Shown one piece after another: positions 37,929-49,999 of a stretch of DNA of 64,000 nucleotides; position 1 is the first letter of the stretch, and each line of letters starts with the position of its first letter. The translations under genes were made by a program, and so were the position numbers. A model generated the notes under the pieces. That model made no database searches, had not been told where the DNA came from, and saw nothing but the letters and a program-made list of their open reading frames with translations. The DNA comes from Ectocarpus siliculosus (lineage: Eukaryota > Sar > Phaeophyceae > Ectocarpales > Ectocarpaceae): assembly GCA_000310025.1 (NCBI GenBank), contig FN649741.1:5616983-5680982 (forward strand). Reading direction: 5' to 3'.

Positions 37929-38300
37929 TTACAGACGCTTCGGGTCCGTTTTAGCGGTAGCTGATGCTACAACGACCGAGAACTGATAGATGTAACTGTC
38001 GTGAGATGTGTGCATCCACGGGAGGAAGTGCGTGTGGTTGCGAGGGGCACCGCAGGTGGAAGAGAACCGTTTATTTTTTATTTTTTGCAATGACCTTGTC
38101 GTGAATCTGGCCTCTGTCGTTTGTTGTGTGTCCCGCCGGCGCCTCGCAGCGTCTCTTTCACGGTTAGCCGCCAGGCATCTGGCCTCTGTCGCTTGTTGTG
38201 TGTCCCGCTGGCGCCTCGTAGCGTCTCTTTCACGGTTAGCCGCCAGCTGTTGTGGTGTCTGCTGCTGGCGCCTCGAAGGGTCTCTCTCTCGGTTAGCCAT
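37929..38300 (-). CDS. ORF with 24-residue basic repeats (STPR-like)
   Basis: The minus-strand frame encodes tandem 24-residue units of the form ANRERDATRRQRDTQQATEA, with about two full copies and partial third and fourth copies, then a non-repeat tail ending at a stop at 37929. The unit is dominated by Arg, Asp, Glu and Gln. It resembles STPR-type repeats (about 23 residues), which bind DNA and also occur in proteins of some transposable elements. At DNA level this is a 72 bp tandem repeat (starts near 38106 and 38178). The 5' end and any further exons are unknown; a minus-strand frame at 38790-39005 could be upstream coding. It may be a transposon remnant. Confidence 0.45.
   Translation of the reverse strand: MANRERDPSRRQQQTPQQLAANRERDATRRQRDTQQATEARCLAANRERDAARRRRDTQQTTEARFTTRSLQKIKNKRFSSTCGAPRNHTHFLPWMHTSHDSYIYQFSVVVASATAKTDPKRL
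38106..38300. repeat. 72 bp tandem repeat
   Basis: Two near-identical 72 bp units and a shorter, diverged third and fourth unit. The period is 24 codons in the minus-strand ORF. Confidence 0.8.
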
Positions 38301-39269
38301 CCGCTGTTGTTGTGTCGGCGGCTCTCTGCCAGTCTGCCCGCAGCCTGTGTGTATGTGTGTATGAGTGTGTGTGAGAGAGAGAGACAGGATTCACGGTGTT
38401 TGTGCCATATGCTGTGTGATCGCTCGTGCTATGTGCAGTGTGATCGCTCGTGCCCGTCCAGGTTCATGCCTTTTGTACCCTGCCGTTCGTACGATTTGTT
38501 CTGTGTGTTCTGTGTGTGCGGAAGAAAACAAAAAAAGGGCCGTTTTGTATTTCAATTCTGCGGCAATCGCCCACACGCACACGCACCAACGCACCTTTAT
38601 GCCCGCGCTCCATCGGTCTCCTCGCACGCCTGGCGACTGCCCTCTGACGAGCAGCAGCTCTCGCCCTGTCAAGCTGTGGGCTGCCTAGGGACTCCCTCTC
38701 TCCGTTGCTTTGTCTGCGCCGGGAGTCTGTGTGCGCCTCTGACGGGATTCGGGACAATCGACCGCAACGGACGTCTATTCGTTAAATTGTCATGAACTCA
38801 CAGCAGCTACACCCTCTATTTTGCTGGCCGCTTTATGTTGTGGCTCGCTGTGTGCGCACTCTGCCCGCTGTGCGGGTGTCGCTGTGCCCGCTGAGCGTGT
38901 TTTGTCTGCTTCGCACGTGTGCTTGTGCATGTGTTCTGCAGCCGCAATAATAGCTGCAATCTGCTGTGTGGTCACGTGTGGTCGCTGACTCCCGTTCATA
39001 ATCAAGTGATATATTCTAAAACCTAGATAAAGCGGACAGGCACACGCAGAAACTTTTGTTCTTGATGGAGCCGTATATTACGCTTAGACTTCAGGCCAGA
39101 TTAGAAATCTCGCTTTGCTCGAACAACTTTTTCAGGGTAAATTAGCCTGTGACTACGGGAATTGACGGCGTCAACTGTTTGGTCAGTACGAACAGAGGTT
39201 GGTAGTGGAGAGATCGACACGGTTTTTAATGTAAAGGTTTTTTAACAACATTTGTTGGGCATACTGCTA
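38301..39269. other. No confident gene
   Basis: There is a GT and GA simple repeat at 38345-38385, and short open frames on both strands without domains. Confidence 0.35.
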
Positions 39270-39365
39270 GAAAAAGTCCCAGTTTGTGCGACTACGCCGA
39301 CATTCAAACCCACGCCCGAAATCTGGGACGGTTGTGAGGTTACCAACTGAACCATTGTGATTGTG
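39270..39365 (-). repeat. tRNA-derived SINE-like piece, copy 2
   Basis: The minus strand shows A box TGGTTCAGTTGGTAACC (39354-39338) and B box GGGTTTGAATGTC (39311-39299), with the same spacing as copy 1 and a shared CGGCGTA just after the B box. It is not foldable as an intact tRNA. Confidence 0.55.
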
Positions 39366-41039
39366 TAACCAAGCAAGTGGGATGAAATATATTGAGAAAA
39401 ACACCCAGAGATAAAATCGGATCGGATGTACCCAAGGCACATGAGCCTCTTGAGGGAATAGGCTCGCAGGAGCGTACAGATGGCCGAAAATAAGGCAAGT
39501 ATTTCACTAGAAACAAGGCCTTTCCGCGTCCTCCCTGTCCCCACTTGGTGATTCCTCTTCAGGATGCCTGGAGCTCTTTTGCGGCTTCGGGTCCTGCTGT
39601 GTCGTTAGCCTCCTCTCGGTTCTTCTGCCACAAAGCCATGATCTTCACGCCCTGAACAGATCTCCGGTGTACCGCAACAACCCGCTCGCTTTAGAGAGAT
39701 ACCACTTCCGACCACATGAAGCGCCCCACTCCGAAAGCCAGCCAGCCGAAAACTGATGGTGGACCCGCGGTAGCTCTTCATACTTGAAGTCGTCCTTCAT
39801 GCTTTTTCAGCCAACTACGACGGCCCGGATACTCCCCCCCTCTAGCAGTATCGAGTTTGCCGAACAGCTCACGCCAACGGGAGCCGACTCCGGCGAGTTC
39901 GGGTACAAAGCAGCGTCCACATTTGTTATCCCGCACCTGGGTTTATTGGTGACAGTGACGGTTGGTGACAGTAGGTATGGACAGGTGCCAAGATGCGCAG
40001 ATGCGTGTCACTCATGACTCGGCCCACGGTTTTACCCGCACAGGAGTATCAAGCGCAGAAAGACAAGTCAGCGATGAGCAGCTCGAAGTTAGTCATGATA
40101 TTCAATCAGCGAAGGCAGGGCGCACGGGCCTCTTGTGTGGCCATTTTCTTCTACTGCCGGTTCAGTGCAGTGACCATTTCTTTGTTCTTGTCATCAAAAT
40201 CCCTTGCTCTTAGCTTGCACATTTTCAGCTGCTCATCCCACAAATATCTCTTGGAGTTCGCATGGACGTATCTCTATGATATAGCCGTGCCTATTGCTCT
40301 GTTCACGACAGTTTGGATAGGGTACTCAAACGAAACAAAGGGAAATATACGCGGCATGCAGATGACACATTAGGCCACAAAGTAAAATGTAGTATACTAC
40401 CAGAGAGCTCACCCGCAACAACGACGCCAGGCTGCCGAGAATCCATAGCGTTAGCAACCCCTACCTACCTATCTGCGCCGCGTGGTTTCGATGTGAAATT
40501 ACACTTGTGCAGGTCCGGTGATTCAAGATCAATGCGAGCCATGAGCGTTATCCCTGGAGGCCGCGGGGGGGTGGTGTATAAAACACCTCTGAATACACAA
40601 ACAAGTTCGACACAATTATTGCTGTTTTTATTCGTGGTTTCAAACGATGTTTAGAAACGTGATTAGTATGAGGCCGCCGTTTGCACAATACGATTGAGAA
40701 AAATCCAAATTAACATACCACTTGAGGAATGTCAAAGGGTGGTCTCGTGAGGGTCCTCGGCGTCGTCTGCTCAGGCGTCATCATGGTGGACCCAGAAGGT
40801 TAGGATTCGACGATGGTCCCCAGATAAACCCTAACATGATTTGGTTGGGCATGGTTCAGCGAATGTGCAGTTTTGGCCACCACGTGTTTTGGGTGCCGCA
40901 CAAAGCCCGTCCCGTCATTCAGGGGGCTTCAAATTGTAGACCGTTTTTTGGGGTTGTTCCTTCAGGGATAGCACACAACCTCCTTCTGGCGCCAGCTCTT
41001 CCTTCCTAAATGTTCGTCTACGGTCTCGAAAGTCAATGT
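39366..41039. other. No confident gene
   Basis: Open frames at 39784-40020, 39993-40375 and 40722-41010 are unconvincing and carry no domain. Confidence 0.35.
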
Positions 41040-41780
41040 ACCCAGTCCTAAGTTTGACTTTCAACTGTTTCCCTACAACCCTTTATTCCTTCTTTCAACA
41101 TTCCGCACACATGTAGACCCTCCTCATCCTTGGGGGTCTTCGGTTAGACCCCGTTTAACTCTCTCGGCAAAAAAAAAAGAATACTTGTTGAACCCCTGTA
41201 GGCTGACCGTTTCCAACATAAAACTTCGTTGATTTCAAACCTATGCTTTCTTCGCAACCTTAGCTCACGCTGTGGGTCGTATACCCTTCGCTGTTTTTTT
41301 CCACCCCGCTTCCCAAGCTATTTTCGGCGATCTCTCCTCTCGCACATCGTGGATACGGTACTGCGGTTTAGCGCCTTGTGATCTCTTCCCATTCGTCAGG
41401 ATTGGATTCCCATATCTGCTGTGCTGCTGCACTTCTTGTGCGCTTGGAACAATCTATGATGGTTTTCGCTGCTTTCATCTGCGCCTCCTCCAGCTCGTTA
41501 ACTCTCTTCCTGCTTTCTTCCCATACTACCCCGGCGTACTCTAACGCGGGACGATTACGCTCTTCAAAACCGTCAATTTTATGTGTGTATCCAGGTGCCG
41601 ATTTGCGAGTATTACGTGCAACTTCGCTCTTCGCGCTTTGCCCTTTTCGGTTACTTCCGCTGCTGTTGCGGGGGGTTGAGGGGGGGCGTAATCATATGCT
41701 TTGCATGCCTTCGCGGTTTAACCATTGACCACGCATCCTTGAGAAAACGGAGCATTGTTCCCACGTGAGCAATCACCGAT
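41040..41780 (-). mobile_element. LINE fragment, copy 1
   Basis: The minus strand encodes the thumb-region signature NRHLDTHIKLTVLKSVIVP followed by a stop. The DNA is homologous along its length to 42290-42960, with many substitutions and indels. It is a dead, 5'-truncated non-LTR retrotransposon fragment. Confidence 0.65.
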
Positions 41781-41838
41781 GGCCAATCGTTGCTTCCCAT
41801 TTTGCCAAATGTGTCTCAAACATATTTCACCTAGCCTA

Positions 41839-42055
41839 CCGTATATGACACAAGATAACACACCCCCTTGACCGATTTTCAAAGATCGATTTCTCAACAG
41901 CAGGAAGACTCACAGCGCCGAAAATGGCGGCGTTGGAACCGTCTCGTTGAGAGCTTTTGGAAAATGTATCATTTCGTTTATGTACCCTCTTCGTCGTCGA
42001 GTAATCGATCTTTGAAAATCGGTCAAGGGGGTGTGTTATCTTGTGTCATATACGG
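41839..42055 (+). mobile_element. MITE copy 1 with 53 bp perfect terminal inverted repeats
   Basis: A 217 bp element starting CCGTATATGACACAAG and ending with its exact inverse. The inverted repeats are identical over about 53 bp and extend with mismatches. A TA dinucleotide flanks both ends (41837-41838 and 42056-42057), as in Tc1/mariner-type insertions. It has no coding capacity. It sits between two LINE fragments and is related to the element at 26727-26926. Confidence 0.9.
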
Positions 42056-42179
42056 TATGTATCCTATCGATATCACCTCCCGCCTTTTCAACCCACTTTC
42101 TTTGTCCCAGTACAGCTACCGTCTTCTCATGGCTATTCCATGCCTCAGACATCTCCCCGTATCTTCCTTCTACTCCCAG

Positions 42180-43485
42180 CTCAGTCATGTAGACTTCCCT
42201 CTCCTCCTTGTACAACACTCTGCGACTACATAAACCCGGTCTTCGCACTCGCAGCCACATTCACATTTGAACTTGTCGTCTTTATAGTCTACCTCCCTAA
42301 ATCTTCGTCTGCGTTCTCGAAGGGCAATGTCCCCGGTTCTAAATTTGACCAGCTCTGTCCCTGCATCCATTGGTTCATGTAGGTACTCCTGGAGCCCTAT
42401 TCATTCTTTCAACATTCCGTACACATGTAGACCCTCTACATCCTGAGTTTCTTTGGTTAGATTCTGTTCTTGTCTCTCGGCAAAAGCAACGGATTATCTT
42501 CTCCTTGAATCTATCTAGACCTTCCGTTCCCAGCGTATCACCTTCGTCGATTTCGAACTCCTTCCATACGTCATCTGCAACCTTGATCTATTCTGTGGGT
42601 TGTCTATCCCTCTTCTTGTTTGCCAACACTTCGCCTCCCAAGCTATTCTCGGCAACTTCTCCTCTCCCTACCGCACATGCGGTGCTGCCATTTTAGCTTC
42701 CTTACGACTCTTCCCGATCGTAGGGATTGGATCCCCACTTCTGCCCTGACGGCTGCATACTAGTGCGCTGGGAGCATTCTAGGATGATTTCGCTGCTGTC
42801 ATCTGCGCCGACTGGAGCTCTTTGACTTCCTTCTTATTTCCTTCCCATACTTCTCCAGCATACTCTAGCGGCGGTACGATTACGCTCTTCAGAACTGTCA
42901 ATTTGATGCATGTATCGAGGTGCCGGTTTGGGAGTGTTGGGTGCAGCTTCCCTGCTCGAGCTTTTCCATTTTCCGCTACCTTGGACATGTGTGCGTTCCA
43001 CGAGCGCTCTTTTGAGATCTTTTATCCCGAGGTATGTGTACTGATCTACTTGCAAGCTCCTCGACCCCCCAATTCCATCTATACTCTACTGGTTTCTCCT
43101 GTCCTTGTTGCATACCACGACAGCATTCTTCTAAAGTTGGCATTCAATCTCCACTTATCCGAAAAATCCTTCCGTGCGTCAACCTGCAGTTGAAGTCCCT
43201 CAGGGGTAGCAGAATGCCCACAAAATCATCCGCAAACAGCGTTCCCGACACTGAAGTTTCCCCTTCCTTTGCTCCCTTCCCGATTGCCTCTGCGACTTTC
43301 AACAGATGGTTGATGAACACCTGGAACAATGTTGGGGGCAAAGTACAACGTTGTGGGACCCCCTGTCCAATAATGTAGACAGTTCCCCGTCTAACATGAC
43401 AACGCTTCACGTACGCTGTGTCACCTTCAGCACTCCAGATTTTCCCCTTTACTCGGACACTTCTTTCCACAGCCCATTTCTCCAT
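42180..43485 (-). mobile_element. LINE fragment, copy 2 (reverse transcriptase)
   Basis: Minus-strand remains of a non-LTR retrotransposon reverse transcriptase. The palm motifs GVPQRCTLPPTLFQVF and TLFADDFVGI (FADD box) lie at 43485-43200, and the thumb region LDTCIKLTVLKSVIVPP at 42988-42830. A Cys-rich end (CECGCECEDRVYVVAECC) lies near 42270-42190. Frames are broken between these pieces, and the usual GVPQGC reads GVPQRC. No endonuclease domain is seen, so the copy is truncated and inactive. Confidence 0.8.
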
Positions 43486-45039
43486 ATTATATCGTATGCG
43501 GGGGGCTTGGGGGGGGCAAGAGGAGTTCTTAAGAGGTGTTAAACGCTCTCACTCGAGCTGCCGTGGCACGACAGAACTCGGAGGTGTGGAAAAAAGGGAG
43601 AGCTGGCCCTCTGTTATGCATGGCTACTGGGCAACCGTTTAGTTTGGGATGCATGGTTGGTAAGAAATCGCCGAGTATCGCGGGGCTTTCGCGGTACGTG
43701 CCTTGCCATTGTTTGTGTCCACCTTCCTCATGACTATTTGCTAGGAATACAACAGCAGTCCTTAGTCCAACCAACACCAACACAAAATAGTTCACCTCTT
43801 TGTCAAGCCGCCTGTCAATAACACACCTGACACAGAACAGGTTGCACGCCACTTGCGCGCACACATTCTTTCAGCGGAAATTTTCAAACTCTCTCTTTAG
43901 GTCGCAACAGCACTCGGATCAGAAAGAGAGCAATGTCGTTTCTCTAGCAAGAGGCATCGCAAAATGAGGCTACTGTGTCTCAGCATCGCTATAATAGTAG
44001 AACATGACGAAAACGCCCCTTTTTTACGTCCGTGACAACCGGGAGAGCGAACAACCTGTAGACGATGCTGACGACGGGACGAGTGGAGCACCTGTGCGGT
44101 GTGCTGGACAATAGCGCCTGCCGTTCTACCCACTGAGCAAGAGCAAGCTGTGTACTCCGAGAGTAGGCCCGAGCGAGCTCTTCCCCTGGCCAAGCCCTCA
44201 CTCACCCGAACCTATTACTCCGCACGAACAAGGGTTCTCCCTCTTCCACTCGCCAAGCCCCTGCTACTCACCCCCATCTACTGCTCCTCACGTCCCTGGC
44301 CACCAAACATGCTCATGGCGCGCGCAATAAGGTCCCGGCGATGGCATTGGTTCCCTTGCGCGCTGGACCCAATCTGCGGTGTCGCCTCGTACTGCAGGTT
44401 GCTGTGCACCATACGCGCGAGCACGAACGAAAACGTCATGGTATCTCCTCTTCCAGTGGAGTACTTCCTGCGCGTGGAGGCCGGAGGATGGGTGTTTTTT
44501 TTCTCTCGCGCAAAAACCAGTTCACCTCTATCCGCGAGTAAGGGTGCCAGGATAACTGTATCAACATTAAAAGTCATGTGAATCTACGATCGGTCCGGCA
44601 CCATCGCGTACCGACCCTACCGCCTTTCGATTTTCTCCCCTGACCTCACTATAACTATTTTTTCTTTTTTTATGGTTTTGGTCTCGCGGAGAACATTTGC
44701 CTGTGGTCCCCACCCCCCTCTGATCGCACTGTTGTTTACTGCACAAGAGATAAATGCAGTGTCTGTGTGTCTCGTTTTTTATGTACCTCAACGTAGAGTT
44801 CGAGATGAGAGCCCGTTCTTTTTTTGAACAAATCCGATATTGCATGTGGGGGAGAGGGTAGCGGGACTGCTGTGCGTGTGTGTAGGGAGACTGATGCTAA
44901 ATGAGGCAAGCTAATGCAACACACACACCTGGATATTGCGTTAGTGTTGTTGTGCGGACGAACGCCCTCGTCCAAGGCTCTGCTTGGAAAGGCGTTGGAG
45001 GACCCAACTCGCGTCCGGGAATGGCTGCAATCGTCCAGC
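43486..45039. other. Mostly unassigned; one possible small protein
   Basis: The minus-strand frame at 44278-44577 starts MTFNVDTVILAP and ends AMSMFGGQGREEQ; it looks more coding than chance, with a second Met (MTFSFVLARMVHSNLQ) within a G/C-balanced stretch, but I do not recognise it. The plus strand at 44180-44290 has two diverged copies of a short CTTGGCCAAGCC-like unit. Otherwise I see nothing. Confidence 0.3.
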
Positions 45040-45700
45040 TTACACTTTTTCGAGCAGGGCCTTATACAAGGGCGTTTGCGCAGCAGCACTAGGAACCTCG
45101 TTCAGGGGGATTGTGGCCAAGTCATCCCCGAACTCCTCCTCTGGCTCATCGGAATCATGGCTAGGTACTGCTTGCTGAATCGCTTCTGCTTCCGCGTTGG
45201 TATCGACTCGCTCGGACGTCTCGAAAATGGGACCGTGAACGGGGGCTCTGACCTCTTTTTGCACGTCTCGCTGTGTGCGTATCGTAATCAGCCATGAAGG
45301 CAGGAGACGGCAGAGTGCGTCTGGCTGAGCTGCTCTTATTTTAGAAATTATATCGAGTTGTGCAGATAGCGCGTGATAAATGCGTCCATACATACTGTAC
45401 AGAGGACGAAACATGGGTACCAGTTCAGATTTTTCTGCTCACAACTATCAGGAATATCCTATTGAATCTCCCAGGGCCTTACGGTGCTGTCCGGCTTATC
45501 TACGTAGAGCTTGGTCACGTTTTCTATATATTGCTGTATGGCGATGTGGTGCTGTCAGACCTCTGCACGAGCGATGATACCAGGTGGGTATGTCAGCCCC
45601 CAAATGGTAGTTGATGCACAACTTTCCCCCCCTCCGACACGCGCAGCATCTAGTGGGCCGCAGGTGCTGGCGTGTGGATCGGTGGTCGTCAAAGGCACCC
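45040..45700 (-). CDS. C-terminal exons of an unidentified protein
   Basis: The last exon (45270-45040) follows a good CACACAG acceptor and encodes 76 residues: RDVQKEVRAPVHGPIFE, an acidic patch PEEEFGDD, and the end LYKALLEKV. A candidate preceding exon (about 45700-45561) encodes GVPLTTTDPHASTCGPLDA and PPGIIARAE and joins in phase 0 through a weaker GTCTGA donor. I do not recognise the family. The gene would be divergent from the TIP41-like gene, but its 5' end is not found. Confidence 0.4.
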
Positions 45701-46392
45701 CTATGCAGGTACATCGGAGCTTGTTCGACATCATGAGCACTATCTACCTTACGCTCGTTCTCGATGGGCAACATCAAAACAAGCTATGAAAATGAAGCAC
45801 TTTGTTATATTTGTTTGGTTTTTGAATAGCGAATATTCCATGGAGTCTCGAGTTTCCTTGCTTATATCCTTTGGGTGAACTCTCTGCTTGCCGTTCTAAA
45901 AGACCTTCAGCGCGTTTCAAGCCAACCTTGGACATGATCGGCCACGAACGACGGGGTGTACCTCGGGCCTTTTTTCTTCCCATGAGACGGCTCTTGGTAG
46001 ATTCTGTTCGTATCCATGTGCTGTTGTGTTCGGCAATAGCTCATGTGGTATCAATGGGGCCGCGGCACGATCTCCGCCCTGCCTGTACGGTGCCCGTGGA
46101 CAAGTGTATCTGTTACATCGCCAGTTATCATCAACGCTGTGTTTCGTGTTTGCCCGACACCCAACACATGGTGGTTGTGTCGTTTCATGTGTCATGCTGG
46201 ATGGGGATCGAGTTGGGCCTACCGGCAGGTGGCGTTGCCATGACACATTGGTGAAGAGAGCCCTCGCCACCCGCGATGAAACATTACTGCTTCGTGTTGT
46301 GTGGCGTGCTGCCGTCTTGTGTTGTCAGATCATTGGCATCGACGACCATCTAACGAATTGGAACCGTGACGTTTGAATATTGATGAACACAG

Positions 46393-48286
46393 CTTCCTGA
46401 AATTCTCTTTGGAAATAACGCTCTGGAGTTCCGTCACCAAGAATCTGGGTTCATTCTTCAATTTGAATCAAGGGCTGCCTTGAAGAAGTGGGTGGAGCTG
46501 TTCGCTGAGGGCGCCTTCGAGGTACTGTGTTTGATGGTCCATGTGATTCCTTGGGCGCACGGCACATTGATACTTGTTTGATGAACTCACCACGCCGCAC
46601 GGCACCCACCCTCCTTATACCAAACCAACTTTGTCGAGCATTCTGCACATTTTCGCAACGGACACTCGAAGATGCATTAATGTCGTATGGTTTTCGACGC
46701 GAATGCCCCATGAAAAGAACCCCCGCTGCATAATACGACTTCGAGACCACCCACGCACCAAATGCATGAAACCGATTAGGTTATTAAGGTCCGAGAAGCG
46801 CAGAAGTGGCAAACGCGTACTGGCACACCTATCAGAAAACAGGAGTACGACTGGACGTGGGGAACAGACTACGCCGGCTCGTGCCGTCGACAGGATGTGG
46901 GTGTTGAGTACAGCGAGGTGAGAGGTTAACAATAATGCATCGTTGCTTCACCAGGCGACTAACTGGTAGAAACGTCCGGCGTTCACCGGTGGCAAGAGGT
47001 GAATGAAGCAAGAACTGATGTAGCTGTTCGTAGTGCATGTGTTTGCTTTGATTTTTCCGGCAGTTTTTTAGAATTGGACGGTAGGCACTCGTTGCAGCTC
47101 GGATGTGATTAATTATTGTTTACTCATTCATGCCTTGATGATTCTCGCAATACTACAAAGGCCTTGGGGCCCGACTTCATTCCTATCGAGCGGTTGTTTC
47201 CACAGCAATTTATTCTGAGCACGCCAAAGATTGTGTCGAATAATTTCTGTGCGGTTGGCCTCCCGCATCTCTTGCGTTGTTACCTTAGGATGTCAATGAA
47301 AGCTATAGCCATGAAGAAGCGCTTGACTGTTGAAATGACCGGTTCAAGAGCGTGGTCCCGCTGTTCCTGTGCCGCTCAGCCCAGCGATCTCCATCGCCCC
47401 GACACGTGCGAGTTTTCTTTACCTTTTTCGGTGCAGAGTGGAGACATTCTGCAACCCCTCACAAGGACGGGCAAGGATACGGAGACGCCGGTAGAATGGG
47501 TGGCATGCGAGCCGGGTGGAATCAATCGTCAGATGCTTCTTGACCAGAGCAGCCCGATATTGATGTACGACGACGTCGTGCTTTTTGAAGACTTCATCCA
47601 TGATCACGGAGTAGTGCGATTGAGTGTCAAGACAAGAGTGATGCCTGGATTCTGGTTTGTTCTGCTGCGTTACTGGCTGCGAGTGGATGGCGTGGTGATG
47701 AAGGTATGCATGTCCATGCACGTACAATTGGGAGAGGTCGACCACATTTATAACTGATGCAAGTAATCCCTCCGGAGTGGGCTCATAAGAGCACAGTGTC
47801 GCAGGGGTGATGCATGATGAAAACAAAAGCAGGCAGCAGGACGGAAAAACTGCAGCTGGCTGCCAGCTGTGATGACGTTTCCCACGCTCAACAGCTCCAC
47901 ACCTGACGTGTGTTTGACTCGAAAAGCCTAGCAAACCTCAACGAACGACAAGGGAAATTTTGAATTTTTAAAACATGTTATAAATATCTGTACAGTCTTA
48001 CAGTTCAGCGCTATTTTAGTTCCTGTTTAGCGAACGCATCTTTCCCTAACCGCCTCGCTTTTCCCGCACTTCTGGGCAGGTGTTTGATACGCGCTGCTTT
48101 CACAAATTCGGCGAACTGAGCGTGTTTCGCGAGCGCACACAACACTCTGTCAGTTTCACGTCCCTGGAACAGCGTGGGTTGTCGACGGACCCATCGGCCT
48201 ACCCAAACGCTGAGTCGGCCTTGCCGGTCCTCGACTTGTCATCAGGTGCCGATTTCCAAGAACGTTTCTCGCGACTTCTCTGGTGA
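46393..48286 (+). CDS. TIP41/TIPRL-like regulator of PP2A-type phosphatases
   Basis: Exons 46393-46521, about 47317-47703 and 48080-48286, in phase. Exon A encodes LPEILFGNNALEFRH, matching the family's LPEM(I/M)FG(N/D)N block. Exon B encodes the conserved Trp region (VEMTGSRAW), then PILMYDDVVLFEDFIHDHGV and LSVKTRVMPGFWFVLLRYWL, the strongest family signature. The last exon encodes VFDTRCFHKFGELSVFRE and ends at a TGA. In yeast and animals TIP41 proteins bind PP2A-like catalytic subunits in TOR signalling; that role is inferred here. The short N-terminal part before LPEI must be in an upstream exon that I could not place (between 45.8 and 46.39 kb). The exon B start may be 47317 or 47320. 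Confidence 0.88.
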
Positions 48287-49999
48287 CATACACTCCTTGA
48301 GAACTGTCTATTTTCTTGATGGTCACAACTGACAGAACATTTGAGGTTCGTCTTTCTTGTATCGTTCGCCGGACTCCGCCCTCTCTCCCTGTTGAAGTCA
48401 AGGCATGTGGTGGATTATGTATAGAAGGTCACCCTCGTTGTACGATCTGGATGAATCTTTCAGTGTTTTGGGCCTTTGCACAGCCCCCCTGCCACGTTCG
48501 GGTTAGTACCCAGAGCATCTGTTGCTGGACTCTCCATGCGTGAATAGAAATGCGATTAGATTAGGTCTTCAATGCGTAAGGTGGCCCCACCCTTGTGTAA
48601 GAGATACCATTAGCAAAACCGTGAGGACCGCCAACCCGTCTTAGTGTTGCTAGTTTTGACCTATTGATCCTTGTGCCCGCCCCCAAATGTTCAATCTCCC
48701 GCAACTTAGGTCCTCTGAATGATTGTACGACCTTGCTCCCAGACCAGGCCAAGATCGGCTAGGATGAGGCACTACGAGTCGAAGACATCGACGTGCACAT
48801 GTTGCCGTACCGGGAAGTGCGAAGTTTTGCATCGATGAAGACTCATCTCATATTCCCCTGCACAATTAGTCCTTCGTGCTCTCATACCTGGCCCTTGCGC
48901 AACGCCTAAAAAAAATATGTGAGCACAGCAACATGTCACACAGAAAATGATGTCTCAGCGTTTGCAAGTCCTCTCTTATACTCGAATGAGCCCAGGGTTG
49001 GCCACTTCGACGCGTATGGAATTATGGATCTATTCCTTCGCCAAAGTTAGCAGCAAGCACGCCGTTTCAACATTTGGTGCAAGTAGAGAATTGCCTCTTT
49101 GGCAGTAGGTGGGAATTTGAACGGTGTAGTACACCTGTTCTTCTGCGGTGAACTTATGTAGCAGATAGAAGTTCGAGGTAATATTTTGTTGAGCATGTAC
49201 GATGAACGTGGGGTGATGTATTTCGTACGCACAAGGGCGAGGAATACTTGTACGTGCGTACAATGCCTATCTCTTGGTCAAACTTCAATTGCGTATGTTG
49301 ACGGGATATCACGAAATTTGAACACCCCTTCTTTCTAGAGCGTTCCTGATGAGAAAGCTACGGGGCCCTCTTTGGATGAATGAGCTAGCTATCTTGATCT
49401 TGGGGTCCAAACAATAACGGGCTTCAAACATATGGTATGTCACAGGTCGTGCCGACGAGAATATCAATATCATGACTATATCTATAGCGGCTTGTATTCC
49501 CGTTGTTGGTTATTTGAAGTACAAGTCTGTTGCGAGTGTGCGCTCTCCGCGGGTGCGTGTACAAGTACTCAAAAACGTATTCGGAGGCCTTTTTTTGTTT
49601 TTTTCGACCGGACTGTCGGCTTCACCTTCATTGTTCGGGTCATCGAGAGATGCCCCCGGGGGAGAACCGGGCACGCAACTTGCCCGGGTGGGTGTCAGCG
49701 GCTGTCGGCGGGTGAATGAGCTCATCTCTCCGAAACAGTGGGTGCGAGCGACATGAATAACAGTAGGAGGAGCAAGAGCACAGCCGCCGCGGCACAGCAG
49801 TCGCACCACGTACACAAACACCTTCGGCGCTGTTCATTTTATTCCGCAATAATTACCGTTTGCTCAGAGGGCGTTCTGCTGCTTCCACAAGGCATACATG
49901 CGTTTTTTCCGCATCTTCGGAGATTTCTGAAGCTGTAAAGCTTTTTGACCTAACATCATTTTTATCGCACACGATCTTTTTCCGATTCCCCCACCCTTG
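48287..49999. other. No confident gene
   Basis: Short open frames on both strands, none with recognisable domains or splice structure. Confidence 0.35.

Noticed and set aside
38121..38795. 224-codon plus-strand ORF over the 72 bp repeat
   Set aside because: Its Cys/Leu/Val-rich text is the antisense of the Arg-rich repeat; the minus strand gives the better protein-like pattern.
44040..44160. tRNA-like D-arm sequence on the minus strand (TGCTCAGTGGGTAGAA)
   Set aside because: No B box or cloverleaf could be found downstream.
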